A DNA stretch of 64,000 bases from Sporosarcina sp. FSL K6-2383 (GCF_038618305.1 NZ_CP152017.1:3261001-3325000), one strand, 5' to 3'; positions 8,642 to 18,839 are shown, counted from the stretch's first letter. Numbers and translations are program-made. The notes: generated by a model not told the origin, from the letters alone.

Positions 8642-9433
8642 TTACACCATTGCCTTTTGGCGACATGCTTCAATCGCGTCAATCATTAAGTGGTCCAAAT
8701 GGTTTATATCTAATACTTCTAAACCAGCGGCTGTTGAACCGCCAGGAGTCGCTACCGCATCCACCAATTCAGCAGGGGCTACATTTGTTTTTAGCATTTC
8801 TGCAGAACCGGCAATCATGTTGGCTACTAGCTTTCTTGCTTGCGCTTCACTGACACCTGACTCTATTGTTATTTGTTCAAGTGCTTCTGCTAGCCGATAA
8901 ATAAATGCCGGGGCACTTGCAGTTACGGCGGTTAACTCATGAATTTGCCGCTCTGTCACTTTTTCAAATTCACCAATACCACAAATCAATTTCTCAATCC
9001 ATTCTTGTTGCTCTTGATTCACATGTTGACCGAGTGCATACAAAGTCATGGACTTCCCTAATTTAGCCGCTGTATTCGGCATAACCCAAGCGACAGGCGT
9101 CCCCTTAGGAAGCTTGGACTCAAGATGAGTTGGATCGATTCCAGCCGCTACTGTAATGATGACTTGCTCTCGAATCGTTTCAGATAATTTTGCAAGGATG
9201 TCATCATGAGATGCTGGTGGCATCGCAAGAATAATGATATCCATCTTCCGTATCTCGTTTGACCAGTCATTGGTCGTTTCCACGTCAAAGGCTTCTTTCA
9301 CCTCACGTAGCCGCCCTTCATTTCCACTGTTCCCGACAACAATGTCGAATTCGTTTTTGTCTAATCCTTTAATTAAGGCTTGAGCCATACGCCCTGCCCC
9401 GATAAATAATACTTGTTTTTTATTCATACTCAC
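8642..9433 (-). CDS. proC: Pyrroline-5-carboxylate reductase
   Basis: Last step of proline synthesis: reduces 1-pyrroline-5-carboxylate to L-proline with NAD(P)H. It has 263 residues, the usual length. The N-terminal Rossmann motif is FIGAGRMAQALIKG. VAAGI and MPNTAAKLGKSMT match the family, and the C-terminal signature region TPGGSTAAGLEVL is present. It probably starts at GTG 9433, 7 bases after AAGGTG; an ATG at 9427 is the alternative. It overlaps the end of the upstream transporter gene by 14 bases, so the two are translationally coupled. Confidence 0.95.
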   Translation of the reverse strand: MSMNKKQVLFIGAGRMAQALIKGLDKNEFDIVVGNSGNEGRLREVKEAFDVETTNDWSNEIRKMDIIILAMPPASHDDILAKLSETIREQVIITVAAGIDPTHLESKLPKGTPVAWVMPNTAAKLGKSMTLYALGQHVNQEQQEWIEKLICGIGEFEKVTERQIHELTAVTASAPAFIYRLAEALEQITIESGVSEAQARKLVANMIAGSAEMLKTNVAPAELVDAVATPGGSTAAGLEVLDINHLDHLMIDAIEACRQKAMV

Positions 9434-10313
9434 TGCGGTTCACCTTTTCTGTAGTTCTTCTGAATCTTGTTTCACTAACAATTGTAGAGCCTAATAACAG
9501 TAAACCACCAATCACTTGTAGTAAAGTGAATTGCTCCTGCAAAATCAATCCTGATATTAAAATAGCCACAAGGGGGTCAACATAGCTTAACATGGCTATA
9601 CTTTGCCCTTTTAAATGTTCCATACCCGAGAAAAATAACCAAAATCCAATACCCGTGTTCACAATCCCCAAAAATAAAATGAAAGGAATTGATGATGAGG
9701 ATACACTTAGCATATTTAGTCCTTCTGTCAAAAGAACATAAGGTAAAAGAATTAACGCTGTTACCCCTAATTGAATAATGGTCACTTCTAAACGATTCAT
9801 TTCTTTGATAAATTTATTTAATAACATCAATGCAGCATAAAAGACAGCTGCAGTAATACCAAAAGTAATCCCTAGTAAATCGTCAGTCCCAGTTGCGCTA
9901 AACCCATTCCCTACAATGGAAATCATTCCGATAACTGCCACGACAATGCATATCACTTTTTTTATAGGCAATTTTTCTTTAAGAATGATAGGTGAAAGTA
10001 ACATCACGAAAACAGGGGCAAAATAATACCCTAACGTAGCGTTTGTCAGTGTCGTATAATCGTAGGATTGATAAAGAAAAATCCAGTTGCCAGCCAATGC
10101 TATCCCCGATACAAAAAGGATAATTGCGTACTGCCTAATTTTTTTCCAAGAGAATTTATTTCTTTGACTAATATACACAATTGTTAAAAAGAGACAACCG
10201 ATGGAGCTACTGAAAAGTGCTGTTTCACTTGAGGATAAATCAATGTATCTGACAACTAAACCAATTGTCCCAAAAATAATCATTGATAAAATAAACTGTA
10301 TACTAGCTTTCAT
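9420..10313 (-). CDS. EamA/DMT-family transporter
   Basis: Inner-membrane protein of 297 residues with ten hydrophobic segments arranged as two EamA repeats. Typical pieces include GTIGLVVRYIDLSSSETALF in the first repeat and GIVNTGIGFWLFFSGMEHLK near the second. Members export amino acids or other metabolites. Coupling to proC by a 14-base overlap suggests a link to proline or related amino acids (inference only). It is divergent from the LysR gene, which may regulate it. Confidence 0.88.
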   Translation of the reverse strand: MKASIQFILSMIIFGTIGLVVRYIDLSSSETALFSSSIGCLFLTIVYISQRNKFSWKKIRQYAIILFVSGIALAGNWIFLYQSYDYTTLTNATLGYYFAPVFVMLLSPIILKEKLPIKKVICIVVAVIGMISIVGNGFSATGTDDLLGITFGITAAVFYAALMLLNKFIKEMNRLEVTIIQLGVTALILLPYVLLTEGLNMLSVSSSSIPFILFLGIVNTGIGFWLFFSGMEHLKGQSIAMLSYVDPLVAILISGLILQEQFTLLQVIGGLLLLGSTIVSETRFRRTTEKVNRSEYE

Positions 10314-10503
10314 CTTCTACTCCTTCAAATCTGCGAAACAGCTTTTATTTCGCGGATCTATTTTTTATCTTAATCGCAGCACGATTATTACATGTTCAAA
10401 ATTGATTTTTCTTTAGTAATAGCATAGCATGCAAGTATGTATTCCAGAATTGAATGTTAGTCATGACAAGCATGATAAAACGGAATGTCCAGGAGGTAAA
10501 ATG

Positions 10504-11391
10504 ATGAATATCCAAAAATATCTGGCATTTGTCAAAGCGGTAGAGTATGGAAGCTTTACAGGAGCTGCTGATGCATTAAACTATACGCAGTCTGGCATTA
10601 GCCGTATGATTGGCGATTTAGAAACGGAATGGGGAGTTTCGCTTTTTGAAAGAGGACATGCAGGTATCAGTTTAACATCTGATGGCTTAAAGTTACTGCC
10701 CCAGTTACAGCGAATCTGTAATGAGCATGAAATTTTACTGATGCATGTCGAGGAGTTACATGATTTGCAATCTGGGATGATCCGCATTGGAACATTTTCA
10801 AGTGTGGCAACCCATTGGCTACCTCATATGATTAAATTCTTTAAGAAGGACTATCCCAATATTGATTTTGAACTGCTGTTAGGGGATTATACAGAAATTG
10901 AAAACTGGATTATCGAAGGACGTGTTGATTTTGGATTTTTACGACTACCAACAAAAGCAAAAATGGAAACGATCTTTTTAGAACAGGACCGTTTGCTAGT
11001 CGTCATGCCTCAAGACCATCCACTTGCTAATTGCGATAAGTTTCCAATCAACGAATTAGTAAACAGTCCATTTATGCTATTGGAAAAGGGAGGGAATGCA
11101 GAAATATCCGAGATATTCGAGCAGCACGGAATTTCACCGCAAGTTCATTTTACAACATGGGATGACTATGCGATTATGTCTATGGTGGAAAACGGACTAG
11201 GCATCAGTATATTGCCAGAATTGATTTTACGGCGTATTCCTTATCAGATTATAGCGAAAGAGCTTGAAGTTCCTGCCTTTCGAACGATTGGTATTGCGAT
11301 GAGAGAGCAAAAATCCCTTACAATTGCCGCCAAGAGATTTTTGGAGTATTTATCTTATAAAAAAGATGGGGGCCCGATTACGGAATTATGA
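10504..11391 (+). CDS. LysR-family transcriptional regulator
   Basis: DNA-binding regulator of 295 residues. An N-terminal winged HTH spans about residues 1-60 (FTGAADALNYTQSGISRMI), followed by a periplasmic-binding-protein-like effector domain from about residue 88 (GMIRIGTFSSVATHWLPHM). The start at 10504 is preceded by AGGAGGT with 7-base spacing; an adjacent ATG at 10501 is also possible. A longer frame to 10429 lacks any ribosome site. It is divergent from the EamA-proC pair, the usual arrangement for a LysR regulator and its target. Confidence 0.92.
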   Translation: MNIQKYLAFVKAVEYGSFTGAADALNYTQSGISRMIGDLETEWGVSLFERGHAGISLTSDGLKLLPQLQRICNEHEILLMHVEELHDLQSGMIRIGTFSSVATHWLPHMIKFFKKDYPNIDFELLLGDYTEIENWIIEGRVDFGFLRLPTKAKMETIFLEQDRLLVVMPQDHPLANCDKFPINELVNSPFMLLEKGGNAEISEIFEQHGISPQVHFTTWDDYAIMSMVENGLGISILPELILRRIPYQIIAKELEVPAFRTIGIAMREQKSLTIAAKRFLEYLSYKKDGGPITEL

Positions 11392-11412
11392 TTGATTAGA
11401 TGATTTTGAAGA

Positions 11413-11448
11413 CAAAACAGTGTGCACCCTTTGCTACACACTGTTTTG
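11413..11448. terminator. Bidirectional terminator after the LysR gene
   Basis: CAAAACAGTGTG pairs perfectly with CACACTGTTTTG around a 12-base loop. It lies between the convergent LysR gene and the hypothetical gene at 11517. Confidence 0.75.
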
Positions 11449-11516
11449 TTAGTTAGCTTGCAGCGTAATGACAGAGGACTAATGGATGCTGTTCTTCTGG
11501 TCCATTATATACTTTT

Positions 11517-12092
11517 TCACTCTTCTTCTTTCCAATTGTTCAATTTCTCCATCACGAGGTCATACGTTTTTTGTGAGATGTCTGGAAGTGTCCCACCTAA
11601 CGCTTTCTTCGCCTCACTAAATCCTTCCTCAATCGCATTTTTCAGCAGTTCAAATTTGCTTTTGTCCCCTCCTGAAATAGCTTCGGCAAACTCCACAATG
11701 CGATCACTAACCTTTTCAGGGCTATACTCCCCACCCTCTCCGATTGCCGCCTGCGCATCCAAACGTGTCTGCTCATCTACAACGAGTTTTTTATCTCCAT
11801 TCATCACATCTTTAAAACTCAAACCTTGTTCTTCAAGCATTTGACGAACTAAGTTCCGCAGATTTTCATAAGCAATGTTACTCTCCGCTTTAAGTCGCTC
11901 AATCGTATTCATATCCGCTTTGTACGTCGGCTTTGTGTAGGCAACACTTTGTTCCTTGTCAGACGGTATATACTCGTCCACTGGCTGCTTACCAGTTGAT
12001 TCATTTTTCTTCTCCGCATCTTGTTTCACAGTAGTAGACTCTGGCATTTGAGGTGTTCTAAAAGTAGATTGGTTCGGTGTAATCTTCATCAT
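11517..12092 (-). CDS. Conserved hypothetical soluble protein
   Basis: Protein of 191 residues with no signal peptide. The first 60 residues are polar and probably disordered (rich in S, T, K, P). The remainder is helical, with ENLRNLVRQMLEEQG and a region SDRIVEFAEAISGGDKSKFE followed by GGTLPDISQKTYDLVMEKL. The start ATGATG follows GGAGGAAAA. I recognise no functional domain; the arrangement of a disordered N-terminus plus helical C-terminus resembles small hypothetical proteins widespread in Bacillales. Function unknown. Confidence 0.75.
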   Translation of the reverse strand: MMKITPNQSTFRTPQMPESTTVKQDAEKKNESTGKQPVDEYIPSDKEQSVAYTKPTYKADMNTIERLKAESNIAYENLRNLVRQMLEEQGLSFKDVMNGDKKLVVDEQTRLDAQAAIGEGGEYSPEKVSDRIVEFAEAISGGDKSKFELLKNAIEEGFSEAKKALGGTLPDISQKTYDLVMEKLNNWKEEE

Positions 12093-12326
12093 TTTTCCTC
12101 CTTCATCTGTATTTATTAGATTCCTTACATTCTATATCGGCATGTAAATCCATACTTTCAGACTATTGCGTGAAAATGTGAAGATGACGATTACAAAAAG
12201 TAAAAGTATCTGTACAAATTAGTAGCAGCCAGATGAGTACAAGGACTACTACTAGTGTATGATAGGATGAATAACTATTTCTGAATGTGTTCAGAACTTG
12301 GTGCACTTGTAGATTGGTGGGATTTT

Positions 12327-13166
12327 ATGAAAAAAAGAATCATTGACTTGTTATTTATTATTGCAGGTTCTTTTATTTTTGCATTAGCTGTGAACCTTTT
12401 TGTTATTCCGAATGACCTCGGAGAAGGTGGTGTCACCGGGCTAACCATTATTGCATATTATTTATTTGAATGGTCTCCAGGACTTGTGAACTTAATCCTC
12501 AATAGTCTTTTGTTAGTCGTAGGCTATAAGTTTTTAAGTAAAAACACAACCATCTATACCATTATCGCTGTACTGTTCAATTCTTTGTTTTTACATATAA
12601 CGTCAGATTGGCGTATCGCATCCGATGAAATCATTGTCAATGCAATCTTTGGTGGTGTATTTGCGGGAGTTGGGATTGGCCTGATCATCCGAGTCGGCGG
12701 CACGACAGCAGGTTCTACCATTCTTGCGAGTATGACCCATAAGTATCTTGGTTGGAGCATTAGCTACGGCTTACTATTTTTCGACTTGATTGTCGCTTTC
12801 TCTTCTTATTTTATTATCGGTGCTGAAAAACTGATGCTGACGATTTTGATGCTGTACATCGGTACAAAAGTGATGGAATTCATTATCGAAGGTTTCAACA
12901 CTCGGAAAGCTGTCACAATCATTTCCAAAAATCCAGACAAAATTGCGCAACAAGTGAACGAAATTATGGATCGGGGAGTGACTGTCTATTCTGGTCACGG
13001 CTACTATTCAAAGGAGAAAAAAGATATCCTTTACATTGTAATTAGCAGCCCTGAAGTTGTGCGTTTGAAAAAAATCGTCAAAGTAGCAGATCCGGATGCT
13101 TTTGTTGCCATTCACGATGTACGTGACGTTTTTGGTGAAGGGTTTAGGGAAATTGCAAAGTCTTGA
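12327..13166 (+). CDS. YitT family membrane protein (DUF161 + DUF2179)
   Basis: Integral membrane protein of 279 residues. An N-terminal domain of five to six membrane segments (about residues 8-190) contains the family pattern GGVTGLTIIAYYLF and RVGGTTAGSTILA. A soluble C-terminal DUF2179 domain (about 205-275) contains RGVTVYSGHGYYSKEKKDIL. I chose the ATG at 12327, 6 bases after GGTGGG; an upstream GTG at 12285 is unsupported. Monocistronic. The transport role is not established for most members. Confidence 0.92.
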   Translation: MKKRIIDLLFIIAGSFIFALAVNLFVIPNDLGEGGVTGLTIIAYYLFEWSPGLVNLILNSLLLVVGYKFLSKNTTIYTIIAVLFNSLFLHITSDWRIASDEIIVNAIFGGVFAGVGIGLIIRVGGTTAGSTILASMTHKYLGWSISYGLLFFDLIVAFSSYFIIGAEKLMLTILMLYIGTKVMEFIIEGFNTRKAVTIISKNPDKIAQQVNEIMDRGVTVYSGHGYYSKEKKDILYIVISSPEVVRLKKIVKVADPDAFVAIHDVRDVFGEGFREIAKS

Positions 13167-13357
13167 AGGTGAACAGCTGATATCGGAAATACCTTTATGC
13201 CATTAGACTCTTATATTTCCAGGAATAAATTCAAGTCTACAGCATGTGATTTGGCGTTCTTACAAATTGGGGTATTGCATGCGCCCCAGTTGGTATGGCT
13301 ATAATTAATCGATCCATATTTATATGAGTACATACCCGATTCACTGCTTATTTTGAT

Positions 13358-14068
13358 TTATTTATCATCCACAACAATATAAGTTGCCTCCACTGGTCCA
13401 TGCACACCAACAATGAGATTCATTTCAATATCTGCGCTGTTACTTGGTCCAGAAATAAAACTTACACATGACGTGACTTCCCGCCCTTGTTGACTGGCGT
13501 CGTGAATTTGTTTCACTGCTTGTGTCATTCTTGGAACGATTGTGCTTTTAGGTATAATGACAACGTGAACCCTTGGTAATAGACTAATGGAACGACCATT
13601 GTCTTTATCGTTGAATAAAGTTACCGTACCGGACTCTGCCAGTGTGATATCACTAAATGTGATGCCTACATCAGCTTGTTCAGCAAACATCTGGTTTTCC
13701 TTTCCAATAGTAGCATCCCAAAGTCGTACATCCACACCACTGTTTTGGAGTTCTTCATATATTGTATTTAGTCCAAATTTCATATTCCGATGATCGGTCG
13801 CAGCAATCACTTTTTGCCCCTCATGCGCCTGAATTACTTCTTTCAGCATTTTGGATAAACCATCTTGATTCGTCCGCTTAAAATGCGTATGGATGACTTT
13901 GCATTGTTTTTCCAATACTTCGACCAGTTCGTCTTGAGAATAATCTTTATAAACATCCCATTGGGGAGATAAGCTCCATGTAGGTCGTACGACTCCTTCT
14001 GTCATGCGAGGTCTACCAAGGTTATTTGCTAATTTATCCAAAAAAGTGTCCCTGTTTTGAATACTCAT
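13358..14068 (-). CDS. lutC: Lactate utilisation protein LutC (LUD domain)
   Basis: Third subunit of the LutABC L-lactate oxidation system, 236 residues, a single LUD domain. The family core is visible in [17 protein letters not shown] and the C-terminal [17 protein letters not shown]. The start ATG follows GGAGAGGGG and overlaps the lutB stop by four bases (ATGA), so translation is coupled. Last gene of the lutR-lutA-lutB-lutC operon. Confidence 0.95.
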   Translation of the reverse strand: MSIQNRDTFLDKLANNLGRPRMTEGVVRPTWSLSPQWDVYKDYSQDELVEVLEKQCKVIHTHFKRTNQDGLSKMLKEVIQAHEGQKVIAATDHRNMKFGLNTIYEELQNSGVDVRLWDATIGKENQMFAEQADVGITFSDITLAESGTVTLFNDKDNGRSISLLPRVHVVIIPKSTIVPRMTQAVKQIHDASQQGREVTSCVSFISGPSNSADIEMNLIVGVHGPVEATYIVVDDK

Positions 14069-15489
14069 TGCGTCCCCTCTCCTTTTTGACGTTCTTTAAA
14101 CCAAGAACGAAACGTTTGTTTACTTGGAGCCGGAAAATCACGCTGTGCTGTCCAGCCCTTTAGGGGACCTGGACCGTTCGTTATCATTTCATCCTTTGTC
14201 CAAGGTTTAAGTGCATTACGCGCCAATTTTGTGCTCAATTTGTATGCTGCTGGATGGGAAGACCATTTCACAAAACCGTCCATTGCCACTTTTTCTATCA
14301 CTGGGGATTTTTTTTGTTCAACCATAATTTCACGATGGCGAATTAATTGATTATGAAGTGGAATTTTCACAGGACAGACATCTGTACAAGCCGCGCATAG
14401 CGTAGAAGCATGTGGAAGTTCTTTATGTTTTTCATAGCCATCTAGTAAAGGCGTAAGCACTGCACCGATCGGACCCGGATAAATCGAGCCATATGCATGC
14501 CCACCAATATGACGATATACCGGACAAACATTAATGCAAGCGGCACAACGGATACAGTGAAGCGCTGATTGAAATTCGGTACCTAGAATTTTAGAACGAC
14601 CATTGTCGACAATGACTAAATGATACTCTTCAGGTCCATCGACTTCCCCTTCCAAACGCGTCCCTGTAATCGCGGTGACATAGCTCGTTAGTTTTTGTCC
14701 TACAGCCGATCTTGTTAATAAACTAACTAGCACATCTAATTCTTCCCACGTAGGAACAATGCGCTCCATTCCCATTACCGTAATTTGTGTATCCGGTAAT
14801 GATGTCGTCAACCGGGCATTTCCTTCATTCGTCACAAAGGTAACTGCACCAGATTCGGCAACGGCAAAGTTACATCCTGTAATTCCTATATCCGCCGACA
14901 AAAAATCTTTTCGCAATTGCTCGCGAGCAAATAATCCTAACTCCTCTGGGGAATTGGATTTATCATAGCCTCTTTTTTCAACAAAGGACTGCCTGATTTG
15001 ATCTTTATTCAGATGCAAAGCCGGCGTGACAATATGCGAGGGAACATCCCCATCTAATTGCAAAATCCACTCACCCAGATCTGTTTCAACGACTTCTGCG
15101 CCAGCTTCTTGAAGTGCTTTATTGAGACCAATTTCCTCTGTAACCATCGATTTGGATTTCACGATTTTTTTTGCCTGTTTATTTTTCACAACTTCTTTAA
15201 TATAGTTATTCGCATCTTCTGCTGTTTCGGCAAAAAATACATGGCCACCACGTTTGGATAGATTATCACTTAATTGATGTAGATAAAAATCGATATGTTG
15301 CAACGTGTGTGTACGAATCTCTTCGCCCAACGAACGCCACTCTTCCCAGTTTCCTAATTCTTCCGCTGCATCCACCCGCCGGCTTCTAAAACGCCCCTGC
15401 GCGGAGGCGACGGAGTTCAGCATAAAATCATTTTCAATGCCTTCTTGTACACGCTCATTGAATGAACCACTTTTAATTTGAATACTCAT
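14065..15489 (-). CDS. lutB: Lactate utilisation iron-sulfur protein LutB
   Basis: Iron-sulfur subunit of 474 residues for oxidation of L-lactate to pyruvate. An N-terminal LUD-type domain (about 70-300) is followed by two 4Fe-4S cysteine motifs, [12 protein letters not shown] near residue 315 and CAACTDVCP near residue 367, and a C-terminal helical tail. The start is the ATG at 15489 after GGAGGGG. It lies 15 bases after lutA. The cytoplasmic complex formed with LutA and LutC passes electrons onward by an unresolved route. Confidence 0.95.
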   Translation of the reverse strand: MSIQIKSGSFNERVQEGIENDFMLNSVASAQGRFRSRRVDAAEELGNWEEWRSLGEEIRTHTLQHIDFYLHQLSDNLSKRGGHVFFAETAEDANNYIKEVVKNKQAKKIVKSKSMVTEEIGLNKALQEAGAEVVETDLGEWILQLDGDVPSHIVTPALHLNKDQIRQSFVEKRGYDKSNSPEELGLFAREQLRKDFLSADIGITGCNFAVAESGAVTFVTNEGNARLTTSLPDTQITVMGMERIVPTWEELDVLVSLLTRSAVGQKLTSYVTAITGTRLEGEVDGPEEYHLVIVDNGRSKILGTEFQSALHCIRCAACINVCPVYRHIGGHAYGSIYPGPIGAVLTPLLDGYEKHKELPHASTLCAACTDVCPVKIPLHNQLIRHREIMVEQKKSPVIEKVAMDGFVKWSSHPAAYKLSTKLARNALKPWTKDEMITNGPGPLKGWTAQRDFPAPSKQTFRSWFKERQKGEGTQ

Positions 15490-15504
15490 CAAATTCCCCT
15501 CCTT

Positions 15505-16221
15505 CTAACAATGGTTTAAGATTTCAGCGAGATGGATCACTTTAACATTGCGCCCTTCTCTCGACAAACGTCCACCGATATTCATTAAGCAAGCCATATC
15601 TCCACCGACCAAATACTCTGCCTCTGTTTCCACTACATGGTCTACCTTTTCTTGCACCATTTCCCCTGAAATAACGGAATTCTTAACAGAGAAAGTTCCA
15701 CCAAACCCACAACAATCTTCGCCTTGTGGAAGGTCCACCAGTTCCACACCTTGTATGGATTCTAATAGTTTACGTGGTGCATCTTTTACTCCTAAAAGAC
15801 GCGTCATATGACAAGACGGATGGTATGTCACTTTCCCTTTAAAAGTAGAACCGACATCAACAACACCCATCACGTCAACAAGAAATTGGGTCAGCTCAAA
15901 CGATTTTTCCGCTAATTTCTTAGCTTCCTCCGCCCATTCAGAATCCTCACGAAAAATCGTCTCGTACTCTCGTAACATGGCAACGCAAGATCCTGATGGT
16001 CCGACAACATACTCTGCATCTTTAAATGTTTTCATCATATGTTTCATTGTTTTTTTTGTGTTTTCTAAATAACCACTGTTATAAGCCGGCTGACCACAAC
16101 ATGTTTGTGCTTCTGGAAAATCAACCTCACACCCTACCCGTTCCAAAACTTCGACCGTATCTTTCCCCACATTTGAAGAGAATATGTCGCACATACATGT
16201 AATAAATAAAGAGACCTTCAT
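15505..16221 (-). CDS. lutA: Lactate utilisation protein LutA (CCG-domain, Fe-S)
   Basis: Subunit of the lactate oxidation complex, 238 residues, with two CCG-type cysteine-rich segments. The first contains AQTCCGQPAYNSGY (residues 38-55), the second GEDCCGFGGTFSVKN in the C-terminal half. It is related to the GlpC/HdrB cofactor-binding region. I chose the ATG at 16221, 6 bases after GAGGTG; a GTG at 16230 falls inside the ribosome site. It follows lutR by 14 bases. Confidence 0.95.
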   Translation of the reverse strand: MKVSLFITCMCDIFSSNVGKDTVEVLERVGCEVDFPEAQTCCGQPAYNSGYLENTKKTMKHMMKTFKDAEYVVGPSGSCVAMLREYETIFREDSEWAEEAKKLAEKSFELTQFLVDVMGVVDVGSTFKGKVTYHPSCHMTRLLGVKDAPRKLLESIQGVELVDLPQGEDCCGFGGTFSVKNSVISGEMVQEKVDHVVETEAEYLVGGDMACLMNIGGRLSREGRNVKVIHLAEILNHC

Positions 16222-16235
16222 CTGATTCACCTCTA

Positions 16236-16952
16236 TTATTTTCTAAATTCTATATACTTCTCTAATGACTTTTCAACGTTACGCAAATGATCTAACATAT
16301 ATTGTTCGGCTTGGTCAGGCTGCCTTTCTTTGATGGCATCATATATTAAGTGGTGCTCATTAATGAGTGAAACTGTCTTTTTTTCTGAATGAATTAAGAT
16401 TTCTCTAGTTTCTCGCAATACGGTAAGCATGACCTCTGAAACTGAACGCATTAAATGAATCAAGACTTGATTATGCGTTGCATCAGCAACTGCCATATGG
16501 AAACGCATATCAGCCTCTTCACCTATATCCCCACTTCTTTCAGCATTCTCCATTTCTCCAATCGCTTGTTGTAGCGACAGTAAATCGTTATCTTGATGAT
16601 AAAGTGCTGCGGATCTTGCTGCACCTACTTCAAGAATTTTGCGTACTTCATATAATTCTTTAATGTCTTCTTTTTTCATTAACATTCCAACCGTTACAGG
16701 CAAAGTAAAGTTAGATGGATCGAATTCCGTGACGAATGTGCCTTCACCTTGGCGCATCGAAACCAAACCCATCGCCCGCATACCACTCAGTGCCTCTCTA
16801 ACTGCGGAACGGCTGACATCAAAAGTTTGTGCGAGCTGTTCTACAGATTCAAGTCGATCTCCCGGGTTTAATTCCCCATCTTTTATCATTTGGATAAGTG
16901 AATCTGCCACTTCTTCGTAAATTTTTTTCGCTTGAATCCGTCTCGTTCCCAC
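16236..16952 (-). CDS. lutR: GntR/FadR-family regulator of lut genes (LutR-like)
   Basis: Repressor of 238 residues. The N-terminal winged HTH spans about residues 5-70 (PGDRLESVEQLAQTFDVSRS and VREALSGMRAMGLV). A C-terminal all-helical FCD domain binds the effector. The start is the GTG at 16952, 6 bases after AGGGGAG; the ATG at 16973 lacks a site. It is first in the lut operon with a matching operator upstream at 16991. In B. subtilis LutR responds to lactate; here linkage supports the same role. Confidence 0.85.
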   Translation of the reverse strand: MGTRRIQAKKIYEEVADSLIQMIKDGELNPGDRLESVEQLAQTFDVSRSAVREALSGMRAMGLVSMRQGEGTFVTEFDPSNFTLPVTVGMLMKKEDIKELYEVRKILEVGAARSAALYHQDNDLLSLQQAIGEMENAERSGDIGEEADMRFHMAVADATHNQVLIHLMRSVSEVMLTVLRETREILIHSEKKTVSLINEHHLIYDAIKERQPDQAEQYMLDHLRNVEKSLEKYIEFRK

Positions 16953-16990
16953 TATACACTCCCCTAACAGCATTATGATTTACTCATAAG

Positions 16991-17003
16991 GTCATCTGAT
17001 GAC
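16991..17003. promoter_or_regulatory. Predicted LutR operator
   Basis: GTCATCTGATGAC is a perfect 13-base palindrome containing TCATC-N-GATGA, the motif reported for B. subtilis LutR. It lies 39 bases upstream of the lutR start codon, just downstream of a weak TAATAT -10-like sequence, so the operon is probably autoregulated. Confidence 0.65.
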
Positions 17004-17166
17004 TTCATATTAACACATCTCCTTCCAAACAAACCACCTAACTTTCGAATTTTTCTAAATATACAAGAAACTATTATTTTTTAACAAGATTATTGGATGT
17101 AGAAATGAAGTTTAAGGCTTATAGTAAATTTAGAAGATATTATTTTGAAAGGTGGAGGAATAAGTC

Positions 17167-18660
17167 ATGCAAAGAAAATCTAATTATAAAAAAGCAAGAA
17201 TCGGTTTATATTCAACAGGCTTGAATACTTATTGGGAGCAGTTTCCGGGGTTAGAAGAAAGATTAATTGAATATGGTTCATTTATAGAAAGTAAACTATC
17301 CGAGGATGCTGAAGTCTTTAACTTTGGATTAATTGATAGTGTGGAAAAAGGACGTGCAGCAGGGGACTATTTTAGTAAGCATAATGTCGATATAATATTC
17401 CTTCATGCAGCAACCTATGCAGTTAGTTCCGTTGTTCTACCTATTCACCAGCGCTGCAATGCAAAAGTGATTATGCTAAATTTACAGCCAGCAGAACAGC
17501 TTAACTATGAAGAAACGAACACTAGTGAGTGGCTTGCACAATGTGGGGCATGTCCAGTTCCTGAGTTTGCAAATGCCTTCAACCGAGCCGGTATTGATTA
17601 CCATGTAATTAGTGGGCTGTTGGGGTTGGATTACACGCCTGAAATCTCTCTTGCAAACGAAACGACTGCCGAACGTCCGGAGGCAAAAAGAGCATGGCGT
17701 GAAATTAATGAATGGGTACAAGCCGCAAAAGTAAAGAGAAACTTGGCGAGTGCACAAATCGGATTTTTGGGAAATACGTATAATGGCATGCTTGATCTGT
17801 ATAGTGATTTTACAATGATTCAAGCACAAACGGGCATTCATGTAGAAGTGTTGGAAATGTGTGACCTAGCGGAACTAATCGATGATGTTACAGATAAAGA
17901 CATCCAACAAAAGAGAGCCCAAGTTGAAGATATGTTTATCATTAGTGAAGATTCACCTGCCGAAAAGCTAGCGACAAAGCCGTCCGAAGAACAACTGAAT
18001 TGGGCATGTAAAATTGCATCTGCGCAATATAAACTCGTTGAGGAAAGGCAACTCGATGCCATTACCTATTATTACCACGGTGCACCAGGGAATGACTATG
18101 AAAAACTGCAAAATGGCCTAACTGTTGGACAATCGCTTTTGACTGCTGAAGGCATTCCATGTGCTGGCGAAGGTGATTTAAAAACAGCAATCGCTATGAA
18201 GATTTGCGACACCCTTGGCGTTGGTGGAAGTTATTGTGAAATTGTCACGACGGATTATGTTGAAGGTACCATCTTATTAGGACACGACGGACCTTTCCAC
18301 TTGAAAATTGCGGATGGAAAACCTATCCTTCGTGGGATGGGAATTTATCATGGAAAACAAGGTAGTGGTGTCGCTGTTGAGGCACAAGTGAAAATAGGTC
18401 CAGTTACTATGCTCGGTCTTTCACAAACAATAGACGGCAAACTCAAATTGATTATTAGTGAAGGAATTTCGACGAATGGAAAAACAATGCAAATCGGTAA
18501 TACACAAACACCTGTTAAATTTCCAGTCGCCCCAGACACTTACTATGAACGTTGGTTCCAAGAAGCACCTACTCACCACTGTGCTATGTCCATCGGCAGT
18601 AACATCAACCAATTTGTTAAAACCGCAAAATTATTAAATATTCCTTATGTTGTTATCTAA
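17167..18660 (+). CDS. L-fucose/L-arabinose isomerase-family protein
   Basis: Sugar isomerase-family protein of 497 residues, close in length to AraA and related to the arabinose/fucose isomerase fold. The N-terminal region resembles the family substrate-entry domain (IFLHAATYAVSSVVLPIHQ). The central region contains AGEGDLKTAIAM and DYVEGTILLGHDGPFHL, where AraA has its metal-binding Glu residues and His. A final His occurs in THHCAMSIGSN. The start ATG follows AGGTGGAGGAA. It is divergent from lutR and convergent with the rhamnose operon. It is not RhaA, which is separate at 19663, so the substrate is unknown and could be a second deoxy-sugar or pentose. Confidence 0.8.
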   Translation: MQRKSNYKKARIGLYSTGLNTYWEQFPGLEERLIEYGSFIESKLSEDAEVFNFGLIDSVEKGRAAGDYFSKHNVDIIFLHAATYAVSSVVLPIHQRCNAKVIMLNLQPAEQLNYEETNTSEWLAQCGACPVPEFANAFNRAGIDYHVISGLLGLDYTPEISLANETTAERPEAKRAWREINEWVQAAKVKRNLASAQIGFLGNTYNGMLDLYSDFTMIQAQTGIHVEVLEMCDLAELIDDVTDKDIQQKRAQVEDMFIISEDSPAEKLATKPSEEQLNWACKIASAQYKLVEERQLDAITYYYHGAPGNDYEKLQNGLTVGQSLLTAEGIPCAGEGDLKTAIAMKICDTLGVGGSYCEIVTTDYVEGTILLGHDGPFHLKIADGKPILRGMGIYHGKQGSGVAVEAQVKIGPVTMLGLSQTIDGKLKLIISEGISTNGKTMQIGNTQTPVKFPVAPDTYYERWFQEAPTHHCAMSIGSNINQFVKTAKLLNIPYVVI

Positions 18661-18701
18661 CTAACTTCGAATTGCAGCTTCATATTTCCTAAATAAAAGA
18701 A

Positions 18702-18833
18702 GGGGCTGTCTAATAAGTCCTTTTTACAACAAAATCACTTGAATTTGAAAATGTTGAAACGCTGTTAAATCAACGTTTCAGCATTTTGTATTTTGTACAT
18801 TCCAGGCTCTAATACCCCTTTTGGGACAGCCCC
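18702..18833. terminator. Long hairpin terminator/repeat between convergent genes
   Basis: Outer arms GGGGCTGTC (18702-18710) and GACAGCCCC (18825-18833) enclose an inner hairpin AAAATGTTGAAACG/CGTTTCAGCATTTT. It lies between the isomerase-like gene and rhaR. The CTGTC ends resemble those of the terminators at 8584 and 35537 and of dispersed terminator-like repeats of Bacillales. Confidence 0.7.
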
Positions 18834-18839
18834 TTGCCT

